Assembly: GCA_910589415.1 (NCBI GenBank)
Contig: OU342631.1
Location: 4,464,001-4,528,000 of the forward strand
Reading direction: 5' to 3'
From: Malachius bipustulatus
Lineage: Eukaryota; Arthropoda; Insecta; Coleoptera; Melyridae
Length of the DNA stretch: 64,000 bases
Both the position numbers and the translations under genes were made by a program. This document shows, in pieces, positions 1 to 11,394 of this stretch (positions are counted from its first letter, which is position 1; each line of letters begins with the position of its first letter). The notes beneath the pieces are model-generated. The model worked only from the letters and a program-made list of their open reading frames with translations, had not been told where the DNA came from and ran no database searches.

Positions 1-70
1 GTTTTCCAGCTTATAAATGCATCCAGTCGTATCTACTTTAGTTTAGAGATTCATGAATCATTTGTAGTCA

Positions 71-75
71 GTGAT
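71..75. repeat. Target-site duplication, left copy (gtgat)
   Basis: The five bases gtgat directly before the left LTR recur directly after the right LTR (1900-1904). A perfect 5-bp duplication is the expected integrase footprint and fixes the ends of the insertion. Confidence 0.9.
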
Positions 76-261
76 TGTGAGGATAGACAACACTGGGTGT
101 ATGTGATGTGGTTGGTGACACTGGACCGGGAGGCCAGAGGTTGGCAGGACGGGGATTGAAGAAGACATGCTGGCCGTTGGTGTAATGTGTATGAATTAAT
201 TAATACAACAATGTATTTTTATAACTTGAAAAATAAATAAAGATCATACAATAACTTAACA
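76..261 (+). repeat. 5' LTR of the gypsy element
   Basis: This 186-bp LTR begins TGTGAGG and ends CTTAACA, giving the usual TG...CA ends. It matches 1711-1899 almost base for base. An AATAAA run near the 3' end (about 234-240) could serve as the polyadenylation signal. The primer-binding site starts at the next base. Confidence 0.93.
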
Positions 262-276
262 TGGCGCAGTCAGTAG
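262..276 (+). other. Primer-binding site, TGGCGC type
   Basis: tggcgcagtcagtag begins at the first base after the 5' LTR. TGGCGCAGTC-type sites occur in insect Ty3/gypsy elements, where a tRNA 3' end primes minus-strand synthesis. The tRNA species was not determined. Confidence 0.75.
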
Positions 277-361
277 TTATTCAGTAATTGAAATACCACA
301 CAAGTATAGTTGGATAGTTGAAATTAGTAAAGTAAATAAAATAACCACCAGACAGATCATA

Positions 362-526
362 ATGGGCGACAATCGCGGAATAGCCCCTATGCCTACAAGG
401 GGCAATATGGCGGAAAACTGGAAATTATGGAAGGCCCGATTCGAAAACTATTTGGTTGCATCAGAGATAGCGAAGAAAGATGAAAAAATACAATGTGCAC
501 AGCTTTTGCATTATATTGGAGACTAA
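362..526 (+). pseudogene. Truncated gag start
   Basis: This 54-codon frame starts at an ATG 100 bases after the LTR and ends at TAA 524-526. It begins MGDNRGIAPMPTRG and runs through NWKLWKARFENYL, which resembles the start of gypsy-type Gag. Here a tryptophan-rich WKxWKxxFENY segment opens the capsid-like region. The frame breaks exactly where the interior has been deleted, and integrase follows after about 18 bases. The product would be a short N-terminal Gag piece without zinc knuckles. Confidence is good for the gag identity and low for any function. Confidence 0.7.
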
Positions 527-544
527 AATTAAAAATAAAACTAA

Positions 545-1288
545 AAACCGATTCCAAAACTACCATGGAATAAATTAGGATGTGACTTATTAGAGTATAA
601 AGGTGAAAAATATTTGTTGTTAATTGACTATTACTCGAAATATGTAGAATTAGAAAATTTGGAAAATGACATGTCTAGTTATAATGTAATTCAGAAATTA
701 AAGAGTATTTTTGCCCGGCACGGCATTCCGTTGACATTAATAACAGATGGAGGAACTCAATTTTCATCAGGGGAATTTGAAAGATTTTCCAAAGAGTGGG
801 AGTTTAACCACATAATGAGTTCTCCTACTTATGCCCAGTCAAACGGAATGGCCGAAAGACAGGTTCAAGTAGCAAAAAATATTTTGAAGAAAACTATAGA
901 GGATGGGAAAGACGTACTACTGGCGTTGCTACTGTACAGAAATATGAAAATTGACAATGCATACAGCCCGGCAGAAATACTAATGTCAAGAAAACTTAGA
1001 ACTATTTTACCCGTAAATAATTGTGACTTACGACCGCAGACCATCAGAATTAACGAGTTCAATGAGGCTTTGGATGCCAAAAAAGAAAATACTATAAAGT
1101 ATTATAATAGGCATGTGAAGCCTCTGGTACCATTAGCCATAGGTTCACATGTATACGTACAGTTAAAACCAAGAGGCCTGTGGTCACCTGGTATGGTTGT
1201 CTGTAAATTAAGAGACAGATCCTATAGAGTGAGGATGAGAAGCGGGAAAATATTTATAAGAAACAAGAAATTCATCAAAATTGGTTAA
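545..1288 (+). CDS. Integrase core and C-terminal domain (gypsy pol remnant)
   Basis: A 247-codon open frame runs from just after a stop at 542-544 to TAA 1286-1288, with no obvious ATG. It opens with the PWNKLGCDLL motif that leads into the retroviral-type integrase core. The catalytic triad is complete: Asp14 (GCD), Asp68 (TDGGTQF) and Glu104 (GMAERQ), with the classic 35-residue D-E spacing. The C-terminal part (about residues 185-245, GSHVYVQLKPRGLWSPG) fits the gypsy chromodomain-like tail. The N-terminal zinc-binding domain, RT and RNase H are deleted. The enzyme would normally insert the cDNA into chromosomes. Without the zinc domain, a start codon or a fusion to Gag, activity here is doubtful. 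Confidence 0.88.
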   Translation, partial: KPIPKLPWNKLGCDLLEYKGEKYLLLIDYYSKYVELENLENDMSSYNVIQKLKSIFARHGIPLTLITDGGTQFSSGEFERFSKEWEFNHIMSSPTYAQSNGMAERQVQVAKNILKKTIEDGKDVLLALLLYRNMKIDNAYSPAEILMSRKLRTILPVNNCDLRPQTIRINEFNEALDAKKENTIKYYNRHVKPLVPLAIGSHVYVQLKPRGLWSPGMVVCKLRDRSYRVRMRSGKIFIRNKKFIKIG

Positions 1289-1699
1289 CAGAGTCCACCA
1301 ACAGAAGTGGAAACCCGCTTTTCATCTTCAACATCTACAGAGGAAAGGAAGGAAGATAATATTAGATATTTCTTAGAGTTAGAAACTGTAAATGATGAAA
1401 ATAACCTGGTGGTTCATGACACGAGTGATACGAGTAACTCGATAGTCCATGACACATGTGAGTTGAGTGGAAATGAAAAAGAGTTCACAAATGAAAATAA
1501 TATTGAATTTATAGAGTTAGAAAATAATGTTAACACAGACAGTGACAATAGTTCTGTAAACTTGTACCGATCGTGAGATGAATATGATGTAAAAGATGAA
1601 CAGGAAATAAAACCAGGTTCAGAGGAAACATTTTTAATAAAACATCAAACCACATCATGTGGTAGAGTAGTGAAACCTCCAAAGAAATTGGACCTCTAA
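1289..1699 (+). pseudogene. C-terminal tail of pol, interrupted by stops
   Basis: The integrase frame stays readable past TAA 1286-1288, is interrupted by TGA 1574-1576, and ends at TAA 1697-1699. The tail is acidic and Ser/Thr/Asn-rich, then finishes with SCGRVVKPPKKLDL. A short basic GRVVKPPKRL-like terminus is common in this group of gypsy Pol proteins. Two in-frame stops inside otherwise conserved sequence indicate decay or inactivation of the master copy. Confidence 0.7.
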
Positions 1700-1710
1700 A
1701 AGAGGAGGGA
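1698..1710 (+). other. Polypurine tract
   Basis: aaaagaggaggga ends at the base before the 3' LTR. It is the expected plus-strand primer and overlaps the final stop codon of pol. Confidence 0.85.
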
Positions 1711-1899
1711 TGTGAGGATAGACAACACTGGGTGTATGTGATGTGGTTGGTGACACTGGACCGGGAGGCCAGAGGTTGTCAGGACGGGGATTGAAGAAGA
1801 AGACATGCTGGCCGTTGGTGTAATGTGTATGAATTAATTAATACAACAATGTATTTTTATAACGTGAGAAATAAATAAAGATCATACAATAACTTAACA
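1711..1899 (+). repeat. 3' LTR of the gypsy element
   Basis: This 189-bp copy of the 5' LTR has an extra gaa, three base differences and the same TG...CA ends. It is followed by the gtgat duplication. Confidence 0.93.
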
Positions 1900-1904
1900 G
1901 TGAT
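1900..1904. repeat. Target-site duplication, right copy (gtgat)
   Basis: Right-hand copy of the gtgat duplication seen at 71-75. Confidence 0.9.
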
Positions 1905-3640
1905 GTAGTATTGATAACTAAATCCGATTTAAAACTGATACGATAATACTTCCCAAAAATATCTCACTTTTAATAATAATTGACCCGAGTCTTGATTTAT
2001 TGTTGTTTGTTTTATGTAACGGATGTCGTTCCTTTGAAAACTCCTCCACCGTAGAACATCATTAAGACCTTCCTGGTGATTTAGAGAAGAAAATTGAAGT
2101 AGTTACCGAGAACGTTCGACTCGTCTATGAATAATCAATCGCGAGATTGGGATGAAAGGATAGGGTTGGGTATAATTAAGGAAATGACAGCTGCTTCCAT
2201 CTGAATTCTAGAAGAGCTCTCGCACTGACAGGACTTTATCCACCACTTACACGCCGCGCTCCCTCAGGACGCGCCCAATAAACCCAGCCCGGGATCAACG
2301 GGAAAAATTGGTTTAGTTATCATCTGGGAAGCGAAGGTATCTACAAAGGGCCGTCTTATCATCAGGAGATGACATTACTGCTGGAAAATGTTGACTCTTC
2401 GGAGCAATAAAGGGGTTAAACTAAAGACATCTCATTTGTGGCATCTCGCAGAAGCGATTGGATTTCTCGATCGTAATGCCGGCGGTTATCGTGGTTATCG
2501 ACTTACCAACATCCTCCAATGACCTCCTGATAACATCGAACGCTCTTGAGCTTCTACATCTATCAGCTTTCAATCAAGTTGACTGGCTGAGATCATTAGC
2601 TAAATAGCTGCTGCCGTCACTAAAAAATATATTACTGGAATTACTTTATTCCTAAGCTTCCCAGAATCCTATCACACCGACTCTTCTCCGATAATGTATT
2701 CCTCTCGTCTCTCGCGGACAAATTTAGATTTATCTTCCACAGCGAGCGTCTTCCTGTTGTTCGATTATTCGATTTGCCTTATTGCCGAACGGGATCCTGT
2801 CCTTTGTGTCTTGTGTATATCCCGGGAGTGTGACTCATATGCAGACTTCCCTGTCCTGATATGACGATAGCAATGTGTAGTAAGAAATAACTCATCTCTC
2901 GATATATGTTTAAGAATGTTTTGCATCAGGTCGATTGACGCATGCCAACGGGGTTATTCTTCTGCATGGTTGCTCGGAATCTAGTCCATTAAGGGCCCTG
3001 GCTGGCGGTTAGTGGGCGGATTTGTGTGATTTATCCTTGATAGAGGTCGACATATCCGAAATTAACCTTTTTCTGGTGATATATGAACCAAGGAATTAGA
3101 TCTGCCGATACAATGCTCTATTCATTCAGCAGCACTATATTATATATAACATACCTACCCTACTATCGCGGAAATATTGTCTCGACAATCCATCCGCCCA
3201 TTGTCATTTTTTCTTTGTTCAGACTTCGGAAGACTCTGGAGAGAGGGACGTCTCTCTTTCACCTTCCTTCTATTATGAGAACTGTTACAAATGTAAGGCT
3301 ACCTCGTACGTCAAGCATTTGGAGATGGTCGAAATCTCTTCCAGACCTCTTTATAATTTCTATTGTATTTTTCAATTTTCCCAAGTCTATAAAAGTAAAG
3401 GTAGATTAAAGCAATTTTACCTCATCATGCAGGTAATAATTTCAATAGTTCCCTCAAACTGGACAAAATAAGTCGGTAAATATTGATGCCAGATATAATT
3501 TAATGAATCAGCCAGTGCATTTTAATTGTCCTTTTAGATGTTTTTTTTACATAACATAAAATTAAGAATATCCTAAACTAAATAATTCCAAAGAAGCTCT
3601 GAAAGGTTTTTTTTCATCGTAACATTAACTAGTAGAGTCT
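1905..3640. other. Non-coding stretch, partly GC-richer (about 2100-3000)
   Basis: No convincing coding frame, RNA gene or repeat pair was seen. The middle part is less AT-rich and non-repetitive compared with its surroundings. Short frames such as 3083-3409 have no recognisable motif. It could be intronic or regulatory DNA. Confidence 0.5.
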
Positions 3641-5213
3641 TGATTGAAACAAAAATATTTCCTTAAATTAAAAATAGATAGAACCGTAACACTTCTTAGA
3701 GCGAGATTCTGCTTACAGAAGTCAAAATGCCGGAAAGTTTTCATTCAGCGCATTAAGCGTGGTAGTTCTACAACTTCTGATTTATTCAGATATATGCCTG
3801 TTCATAGAGAAGCGTCTTATTTGCTTAAGGTAATTCAGAATGGTAGGGAGAAAACCTGGAAAAGCTCTAACTATTATTTTAGGCAACCTACGGTAAAACA
3901 TAGCAAACTTCCTCGTTGTTCGGAGTTATTAACTCTGTAAACGGAGCCGAGGTAAGCATTATAAACATTCATTATAGCTTTAATTTATTTCTGCTCGCTA
4001 GTATAACGTAACTACTTATCTACATTTTCTTTCGTCAGAAGCAGGTGTATTAGGATTTTCGATGTTGTATAAAATTTATTACTTCAAATTAATATAACAG
4101 AGAATCTAGAGGGCGCCTAGGAAAGTTGAAGCGGTTAGAAATGTGATGGAATCTAAGAATGTCGCTGATACTTGATGGTGTTCGAGAGTAACAATCTCAA
4201 TTAATAACTAAAACAATTTAAACTTCGTGTAGCTGCTAGGAGGGCTGAAAACAATAAACCCAAGGCGTCCGCTCAGTGAATTATGGGACCAGAGAGGTGG
4301 GAGGGTTGGTAACTACCGCGGAGGAGTTCTTATTTAATTTCCCTACCCCAGAGAGAAAGTAGCACAGTGGCTCATTATTATGTATCCCGAGCAACTAAAA
4401 AATGAATAGCAGTCCGCCGACTGTGGCGGCGTCCAAACAGTTATTTATCCCTCTTAGGAAATCAATCCGGTGGCGGCGGCCTACACGAGGAATGGGGCGA
4501 AAGCCGGAGCCGCCCTAGCCGCCTCACGGATCCCGTGATTAACGGTTTCCTACGGACGGGCTGACAGGAATTAGCCTCTCCGCCTCCTCCAATTGAATGA
4601 TAAAGAAACCAGTGAATCCTCCAATCATCGTTTTCTAATGCCATCAGGAAGGAACTTCCAATTGGGGCCACCAATCACGAGTCATTTCCCTAAGAACATT
4701 CATAACTATTTTACGACAGATATCTCATCTATAACGAGTTAATAACTTGTTTGCAACTTATATGAGAGTTCAGGTTTCGGCACACTCATAACAAGAAAAT
4801 ACGAAGACATCAAAGTCCTCAAACAAGTAACATTTTCACGAGAAAAGAGACGCTGTCTGTTCTGAGAAATGACTATGAGAACTTGAAAAAGAATCAACAA
4901 TGCCTTTGTTTTTTTATTTGCATTTCCTTCTCCCGGTTTACATACATACGCCGACTCGTGATGAATTCGACGGGAGTGTTTATTCAGTAACGCTTTTCAG
5001 TTATACCATACTTCTTCTATTTATGAAAGTTAATAAAAGAATTCTGTTGCAATAATCTGATTTTTTTATTGATCATAAACGTCCTGGCAGAATTTTGGTT
5101 TCTCATTCATCAATATTTTAAACTTAATCACATTATACGTCATTTTAAATTGATTAAAGTCGATCAGATAAAAAAAAACAAAAACGGCGGGTTACACTAA
5201 ACTTGTAATATAT
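3641..5213. other. Non-coding stretch with a GC-rich island at 4060-4710
   Basis: No gene is supported. A frame at 3644-3940 would encode 98 residues but starts at TTG and has no recognisable domain. 4060-4710 is clearly GC-richer (ggtggcggcggcctacac and similar) and unique in this window, so it is a candidate regulatory island. 4711-5213 is AT-rich without structure. Confidence 0.45.
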
Positions 5214-5996
5214 TAGGGTGTTCCAAAACAAGTGTCGGAAAATGGAAGATGTGATTTCGTGGTGCGTTTTAACAAAAAACTTTTTATTAACATGGGTCCG
5301 CAAACCTACCGTTTTCAAAATACAGGGTGTCAATAAAAAATAAAATAAAAATCTTTTTTTAAGATATCTCACGAATTATTTTTACTATTTATCGTTTTAC
5401 ACCTCTTACTATTGATATTAGCTTCTTTTTTAATGCACTTTTTTTTTCATATACCAGTGGTGGAGATTTTGGAGTTGCTTGAAATTTTTTTGCTCTTAAT
5501 TTCAACGACACTGGGAAAATTAGCATTGAGACTAAATTAGCATTGAGTTTAAAATTAGCACATTTTAGCACATTAGCACATTTTAAACAATGTTTTCTAC
5601 ATAAAAAAGAAGCTCTTGATCAAAAGCATTAATGAGAACTGTTTTTCAGAAAAACAGCATTTTATGATGAAAAAAATAAAAGTAGGAACATGTTCTGTAG
5701 TGCACTTAACAACATTACTACTTGTTTTTGATAATTTTTTTTATGATTCATATCACTGCCACATAAAAAGATTTAAATAGCTCTCAAAAAGTAGATAATA
5801 TCAAATGATTAGATGAGAACAAGAGTTCAGTTTTATATCTCAAACTATTCCTAATAAGATATGGTTAAAAAATTGATTTTTTTTACATCCTGTATCTCGA
5901 AAACGGTAGGTTTGAGGGTCCATGTTAATTGGAACTTTTTTTCTTAGAACGAGGCAGGGCATCACACCTTTAAACTCTCAACACATGTTCTGAAAC
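5214..5996. repeat. Old foldback/TIR repeat, family shared with 33160-33965
   Basis: The left end carries aacatgggtccgcaaacc followed by an acggt / tacagggtg block. The right end carries the reverse complement (ctcgaaaacggtaggttt, then gtccatgttaat), giving diverged inverted arms of about 120-130 bp (5214-5345 and 5875-5996). The interior (accagtggtggagatttt, then caaaagc / agaactgttttt / gcattttatgat) recurs at 33160-33965. It is non-coding and probably a non-autonomous DNA transposon. Confidence 0.7.
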
Positions 5997-7169
5997 AAAT
6001 AAAATAAAGTTTTCTGAAACAAATAAAATAAAAAAAAGTTTTCGATATGACTTCAACTTACATAGACATACTGTATGCTAAAAATAACAGTTAATGAATG
6101 ATGAACTGTGATACATAGTATTTCCACCGCCATCACTAGTTCCCACGTCTGGTGGCGGCGGAAGTTCGTCTCATGAGTCGCTTTCTGTCAGTAATGCCCT
6201 GCTCCGAGTGGCTTTTCTTCCTCCCATCCCCGTGATAGGGTCCCGAAGGCGGCAGTCCGCTAATGTACCAGAAGCCGGTGCAAGATTGAGTGGAAAATCC
6301 GGGTGCCCTGTGAGGGCTTATCTATTGTAGCATTCGCCCTGCGAAGGGCCGCAACCGGTAGATTACTATTGTGCCTCCAGTTCCCACTCTTACCACCGCC
6401 AACAACGCCGCTTTAATCAGTAAGATTGATGTTTGTTTCTTTGCCGGTTCCTAAGAAAATGAAAACACTGTCTGGCAGTGGTAACGCCTTTAAGATCTCA
6501 AGCTTCCTTCATCTTTCAAAATGTTAAACAATACGGAAATTGTGATATAATCAAAATGAAGAAAGATAATGAAAGATTTAACAGGTAATCAGAAAAAATA
6601 ATTTTAAAATTAAGCCCTCTCAGAATTAAGACTGGGAAAAAGAAACACATAAATAAATTAACGAGACACTCAGCTTTCAATGAATGCATTTTAAAAATCA
6701 ATTTTCAGTTCAGGCAAAAATTGCTTTTGCTGTCCTTACATTGCTGATCTTGTCCTCTTATTATAGTTACCTGGATAGGATTATTTTTATAAGGTGACTT
6801 GCTCCGGTAAAAAAAATATTAATCAACAATATTTCATAATCCAACTCGAAACGAAAGTGATTTATCAATGACTGTCAATGAGATCATGTTTTTTACATTA
6901 TCATGTTTAACAACAGATTTTTCCGCGAAGCTAGTGAGGATTCTCATATTTCTCCGCTATCCAAGGGTTTTGAGTTTCCTGGTGAGTAACTTATTTAGTA
7001 GTCGTGTCATACCAACGCTTGTTAGTAATTTAAATAAACATCAAAAGGAATGATGCCACATAAAAAAATTCCTCACTCAAGAATACTCAATCTAAAATCA
7101 ACCCCGCTCTACATTTACAATTGATTTAACAACAATTATTCTAACCTGACCATGACCTGTACCTCGTCT
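5997..7169. other. Non-coding stretch with a GC-richer block at 6120-6440
   Basis: No coding frame or RNA gene is supported. 6120-6440 is locally GC-rich (ccaccgccaacaacgccgc) and unlike the flanking repeats. The rest is AT-rich with only short chance frames. Confidence 0.45.
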
Positions 7170-7678
7170 CTCTTTAATTTATTTTTTATTTCTCAATTAT
7201 AGTGTGCCATGACTATTTAGATTTACTTATTATCAAAATGTTCCTTATTATGTGGACTAGTAGATGGTACCATTTGAAAAAAAACATGGATTCAGCTCAA
7301 AAAATCATTCTGAAGTGCATACTTTGTCCATAAATCACTTGATTTAGTACTTTCAACAAACATTAATTTTTTGTACCAATTAAAGTAAATCTAAATAGTC
7401 ATGGCACACTAGAATAAATAAAAATAAATTAAACTCCAATCTGACAATTGAAATGTCACTTAAGTGGCTTCACTGAATGCGTAACATTATTCCGAGCCCA
7501 AAAATATAATAATATACAGGTGTCCCATTTAAAAATAAAAAGTTTGTGCCATTTCCGGTAAAACCGGAATGAGGAAAAATTCAATTGTTTGTCAAAAAGT
7601 GCGTAGGTACTAACGAGTATAATATACACCGCATTTTCAAATAATATGTCAAAATATATGCCTTTGTGAGACCCTGTA
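7170..7678. repeat. Diverged, left-truncated copy of the 49-kb palindrome family
   Basis: Its inner part (7200-7411) is a foldback starting tagtgtgccatgac and ending gtcatggcacacta. It is followed by gtgtcccatttaaaaata, a ccggtaaaaccgg block, and an end accctgta at 7671-7678. The same modules occur in the same order in 49300-49890. The left outer arm is missing here. Confidence 0.7.
7200..7411. repeat. Inner inverted repeat, 29-bp perfect arms
   Basis: 7200-7228 and 7383-7411 are perfect reverse complements over 29 bp, starting tagtgtgccatgactatt. The loop is about 154 bp. The matching module at 49314-49573 is also inverted. Confidence 0.85.
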
Positions 7679-7817
7679 TACCATTTGTATATATCTGTAC
7701 ACCAGGTGCCTAAATAGATATTGTATTGTTTTCTTAATTCATTATTTTTGTCTTAATATGGTATTAATGCATGTATCGTAGTATGATGTGTTTTAATTGA
7801 TCAATAAAAGACTTTTA

Positions 7818-7872
7818 TTGTTATTATTATTATTATTACTAGTGCTCGCAATCCTAATAATTATTAGGATTG
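7818..7872. repeat. TTA microsatellite next to a 24-bp perfect palindrome
   Basis: A short (TTA)n run ends at about 7839. 7849-7872 is a perfect palindrome with half-site caatcctaataa and no spacer. It could form a cruciform or be a dyadic protein-binding site. Confidence 0.75.
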
Positions 7873-9707
7873 TTGTCAACATAGAAATGAATCGTTTAAC
7901 TAATAATTATTATTGGCTCAGTTTTCGAAAAAAAATATGTAAATATTCGAACTCAAAGTGATTTTACATGATTTCTAAACATGATTATTATTAGATTTGC
8001 TTGATGTAAAATATTAATACTTAAACTTATTTTCACTTCTTAGCCTAGATTCTGAATACTGCCCTGAAAATTTTAATCTCTGCAAAAAGCATTTATGGAG
8101 GGTTTATGGAGGGGTGGCATTTTCGTTTTTATGCGATTGTCGTTCGCATTCAATATTTTTTTTAGTTTTAAAACGTGAGGCAAATGTTGTATCAGTTGTG
8201 CTGAATCACCTTAAATATATTTAACTGCTTGCCATTAGTGAAGACAGGTACAAGCGAAATGTTTGTTTGAACAAATTTAAACGATAAACAACAGAAAAAC
8301 AGAACCCTCCAGATATTCTACGAGATATCAAAACATTCACAGAGAAATGATTGAGCTCAACTGCCTGAGCTCAAAGATGGGAATTATTATTACAGCGTGC
8401 GTAAGAAGTTCTAAAAAAATTCAATTCTAGCCATTTCCCTTGCGAAAGTTAAGATGGTCGATAAAACTAAAAGGAATTTCAAAAGCTCATTTCCGGAAAA
8501 TTGGTATTCTTGCTTGTACCTACTTCTTGATAACTGCATGGTAATTTATCAAAAGTTTTACTCGATTTACGAGAAGCAACTGAGACCCGATAGATTGTAG
8601 TTGGATTCACATTACATTTTTTGAACAATTTCTGAAAGGATGTCACTAGACTAATGTAAGTTAAGCAGGTTATATTTACATAAATAATTTCACTTTATTG
8701 TTTATTTTTATTGATTACACACCGGACCGTTTGTTATGACAGTTTGATAGTTGGGATACTAATATATGTTTTCCAGGCTAACTCACTATTCTGGAAACAA
8801 AATATTGGAATTTTTCAAACTGGCTATAATTTCAAATGAGTTCAAATCAGTCTCTTTCAGGAATTTTGAATGCTTTGAATGCGACAGATATTTTAGGGTG
8901 AGCCGATTTTTTGCAGTATTTTTACATGACAGGTATACCTATTTAGTGTAAGACATTATTTATTAATGGATTCAAAGTTCGTTACGTATAAAATCTTAAT
9001 AATAATACATCAAATAAGTACCCACTTTTGCAAGATCTATAGATTTTGATTAGAATGCTTACTTTTGCTGATCGGTAAATGATTGCTAAGCGATCGTGAG
9101 CGAGTAAGTAAAAAAATTAACTGCTTTCATATAGCTTCAAATTAAGCTAACTTTCAAAAACCAAACTAACACGGCAAATTAAACATTTAATTACTAAACG
9201 TCTGGTGTCTTCTTACAGTACGTTTTTCCTCTACTACAGTTTTATTTTGTTGGATAATATCTCGAGTCTAATACGCTGGAGCTCGAGTTACACCTTAATA
9301 CCAGAAACTGATTCATCTCGTCTATATTTTCGACGTAATTTTGATGCCGACGCAGAATGTATATTCCACAAAGACTCCGACAGCAAAAGACTGTCGCATT
9401 CTACTATGTTTTTATTTTAAAACTTCCGACGTCAATACTTTTCTTATTTCTTAAGTCTCTTCGTTTTGACATTTTTAATAATGTCTGCACTTCCTCGTTT
9501 AATTCATCCCTTGATAACAACACTGCCTTGCTCACGTTCCTGATGATCCCCAACCTCCCCTAACGTTCTACATCCCTCATCCCTTGCCAGCTGTCTTATT
9601 ATTATACGGTGAGCGGCTAAGAAATATGTAGTATAAATTCTTTAAGCTGGAGGTACTTCGTTTTTTGAAGAAAATTCCCAGGTAATTCGAATTTATCATA
9701 TTTTTAT
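7873..9707. other. AT-rich non-coding stretch
   Basis: No coding frame with recognisable motifs was seen. Overlapping frames at 9205-9563 show no clear domain. They could be worn retroelement sequence, but the evidence is too weak to assign. Confidence 0.4.
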
Positions 9708-9860
9708 CTTGGTTTTCCTCTTTTGTCAATTATTGCATGTCACAGTTTGTCAAATGATTTTCTTATTTTTCAAGTAGACGGTAACCGGTCATTGATCTAT
9801 CAATCAATTTCTGTTTATGTCAAATTGGCATCACTGCATATCAATAATTGATTTAACCAT

Positions 9861-10488
9861 TGTAACGGGATTTTCGGTACGGTAGAGATGATTCCCCAGG
9901 GATGGATAATTGCCCCCTTTTACCCGTGACAAGTCAATTAGAATAATAAAAATCTTTATTTACAATTACGATATTTACACATATCTGTACCTATTAAATT
10001 AATATTGTTGAATTCTGAACAATGTGGGCCGGCTTTGGTCCACGGCGGCCCGCCTGATTGGCGAGAGATACTGGTCAGGCGGCGTCTGAAAGGATCCGCC
10101 GGGACTTCACTACAGCCCCGGTTGATTCCCTGTTATGACCGGCAGTCGATAGGAGCTCAGTTCACTCTCATCGATCTCCCGACGTCCAGTTACAGCTAGG
10201 CTCGACTCATTTCATCGTCCTGCTGTAGCCGGCGGATTACTGGACGAAGTGCACTCATTACATGCCTCCTGCTGAAGACCTCCTAGCTCAGTTCACCGGA
10301 AGGGAGAGTGGTTCTCGAGTCAGTTCCTCGGATCCATCTCACCTGCATCTCCGTTGGGTCTGCTTATATAGCCGGTGCCGGTGAGATAACCTGCTAATCA
10401 CCGGTGTAAAAACTGTATCCTTCTGATAAACCCCTCGATTAATTAAAATAAATAATAATTAACTACGAATGCCTCGGAATTCGTTACA
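9861..10488 (-). mobile_element. Solo LTR inserted in the foldback repeat
   Basis: This 628-bp GC-richer block starts tgtaacggg, ends attcgttaca and is flanked by a perfect 4-bp duplication ccat (9857-9860 and 10489-10492). Removing the block restores the repeat. Promoter signals point to the minus strand: a TATATAAG box (complement of 10373-10380) and, downstream on that strand, AATAAAG (complement of 9954-9960). It has no internal retroelement sequence, so it is a solo LTR left by LTR-LTR recombination. The superfamily is undetermined. Confidence 0.85.
10372..10381 (-). promoter_or_regulatory. TATA box of the solo LTR
   Basis: The minus strand reads ggctatataagc in a GC-rich setting inside the LTR, which is the expected core promoter of the element. 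Confidence 0.6.
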
Positions 10489-11394
10489 CCATTTATGTGC
10501 AGTGACAGTTTTTTCCAAACATTGGAATAAATTTCGTATAAAGGGAATCTTTTTTGAAAAATTAATGAGGAATTTCACTTGAAAAATCACACTGACTTTT
10601 GATACATAGGAAAATCATTTGACAAATTGGGAAACACAATTAACGAATTCATCATATAATTTTTTTCAAATGACTCACTCTAATTTTTATTTTCGTGAAA
10701 TCGTGATGAAAAATCAAATTAAATCATTTAAATCAATTTCATTCTTCCTCTCTTTCGAAGACTTTTATACAGTCTTTTGCTTTTGGTTTTCCTCTTTTGT
10801 CAATTGATTTTCCTTATTTGTCAAATGATTTTCTTATTTTACTATCTATCAACGATTGTAGTCATTGATTTATCAATCAATTTCCTTTTATGTCAAATCA
10901 GTTTCACTTTTTGTCAATTGCTTTTCCCATTTACGCACAGTGACATTATCATAAACATTGGAAAAGCATTTGATATAAAAGGAATCTCATTTGACAAAAG
11001 AGGAATTTCAATTGAAAAATCAAGCACTGACGTTTAATAAATGGGAAAAGCATTTGACAAATAAGGAAAAGCAATTGACAAAAGACGAAAACCAAAAGAA
11101 AAAGACTGTATACTGACCAATATTTTGACGTAATAAAATTTATTTGTGCAATTTTTCCAGGAAAACTGGCGGTTATCGTTTTTAAAATGGTCAATGACGT
11201 CAACACACGGAATTCAGAAGTGGTGGAAACCTGAACTTCATAAACATGCGTGTTAAAAAAAATGGTTACAGTTAACAAACCACTTCCACGCGGACTGTTA
11301 ACAACGCTGTTTTTGGTAGACGTTTAGCCGAAACCAAGAGCACAGTCCAACGCGCTTGTTATACCTAATCGTCCAAGCAATCGACGTCATACCG

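Larger units (their letters stand above)
76..1899 (+). mobile_element. Internally deleted Ty3/gypsy LTR retrotransposon
   Basis: This is a complete insertion. Two near-identical LTRs (76-261 and 1711-1899) are bounded by a 5-bp direct repeat gtgat (71-75 and 1900-1904). A TGGCGC-type primer-binding site follows the left LTR and a purine tract precedes the right one. The interior is only about 1.45 kb. A gag start is joined directly to integrase, so protease, reverse transcriptase and RNase H are missing. The LTRs differ by three substitutions and one 3-bp indel, which suggests a fairly young insertion. Such a copy could move only with proteins from a full-length relative. The family call rests on the gypsy-type integrase and the PBS. 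Confidence 0.93.
9708..11113. repeat. Duplicated foldback repeat of CATTTGACAAA units, interrupted by a solo LTR
   Basis: Copy 1 is 9708-9860 plus 10493-10640, and copy 2 is 10767-11113. Both consist of alternating short motifs (gtcaattgatttt, gtcaaatgatttt, catttgacaaataagg). These read in one orientation on the left and in reverse complement on the right, around a cagtgaca centre. The outer boxes of copy 2, cagtcttttgcttttggt and its complement, lie at about 10770 and 11090-11110. The open frames here are by-products of the simple sequence. Confidence 0.75.

Noticed and set aside
1307..1576. Separate 89-codon gene after integrase
   Set aside because: It is in the same frame as integrase after one stop and ends in the basic tail typical of gypsy Pol, so it is the pol tail and not an independent gene.
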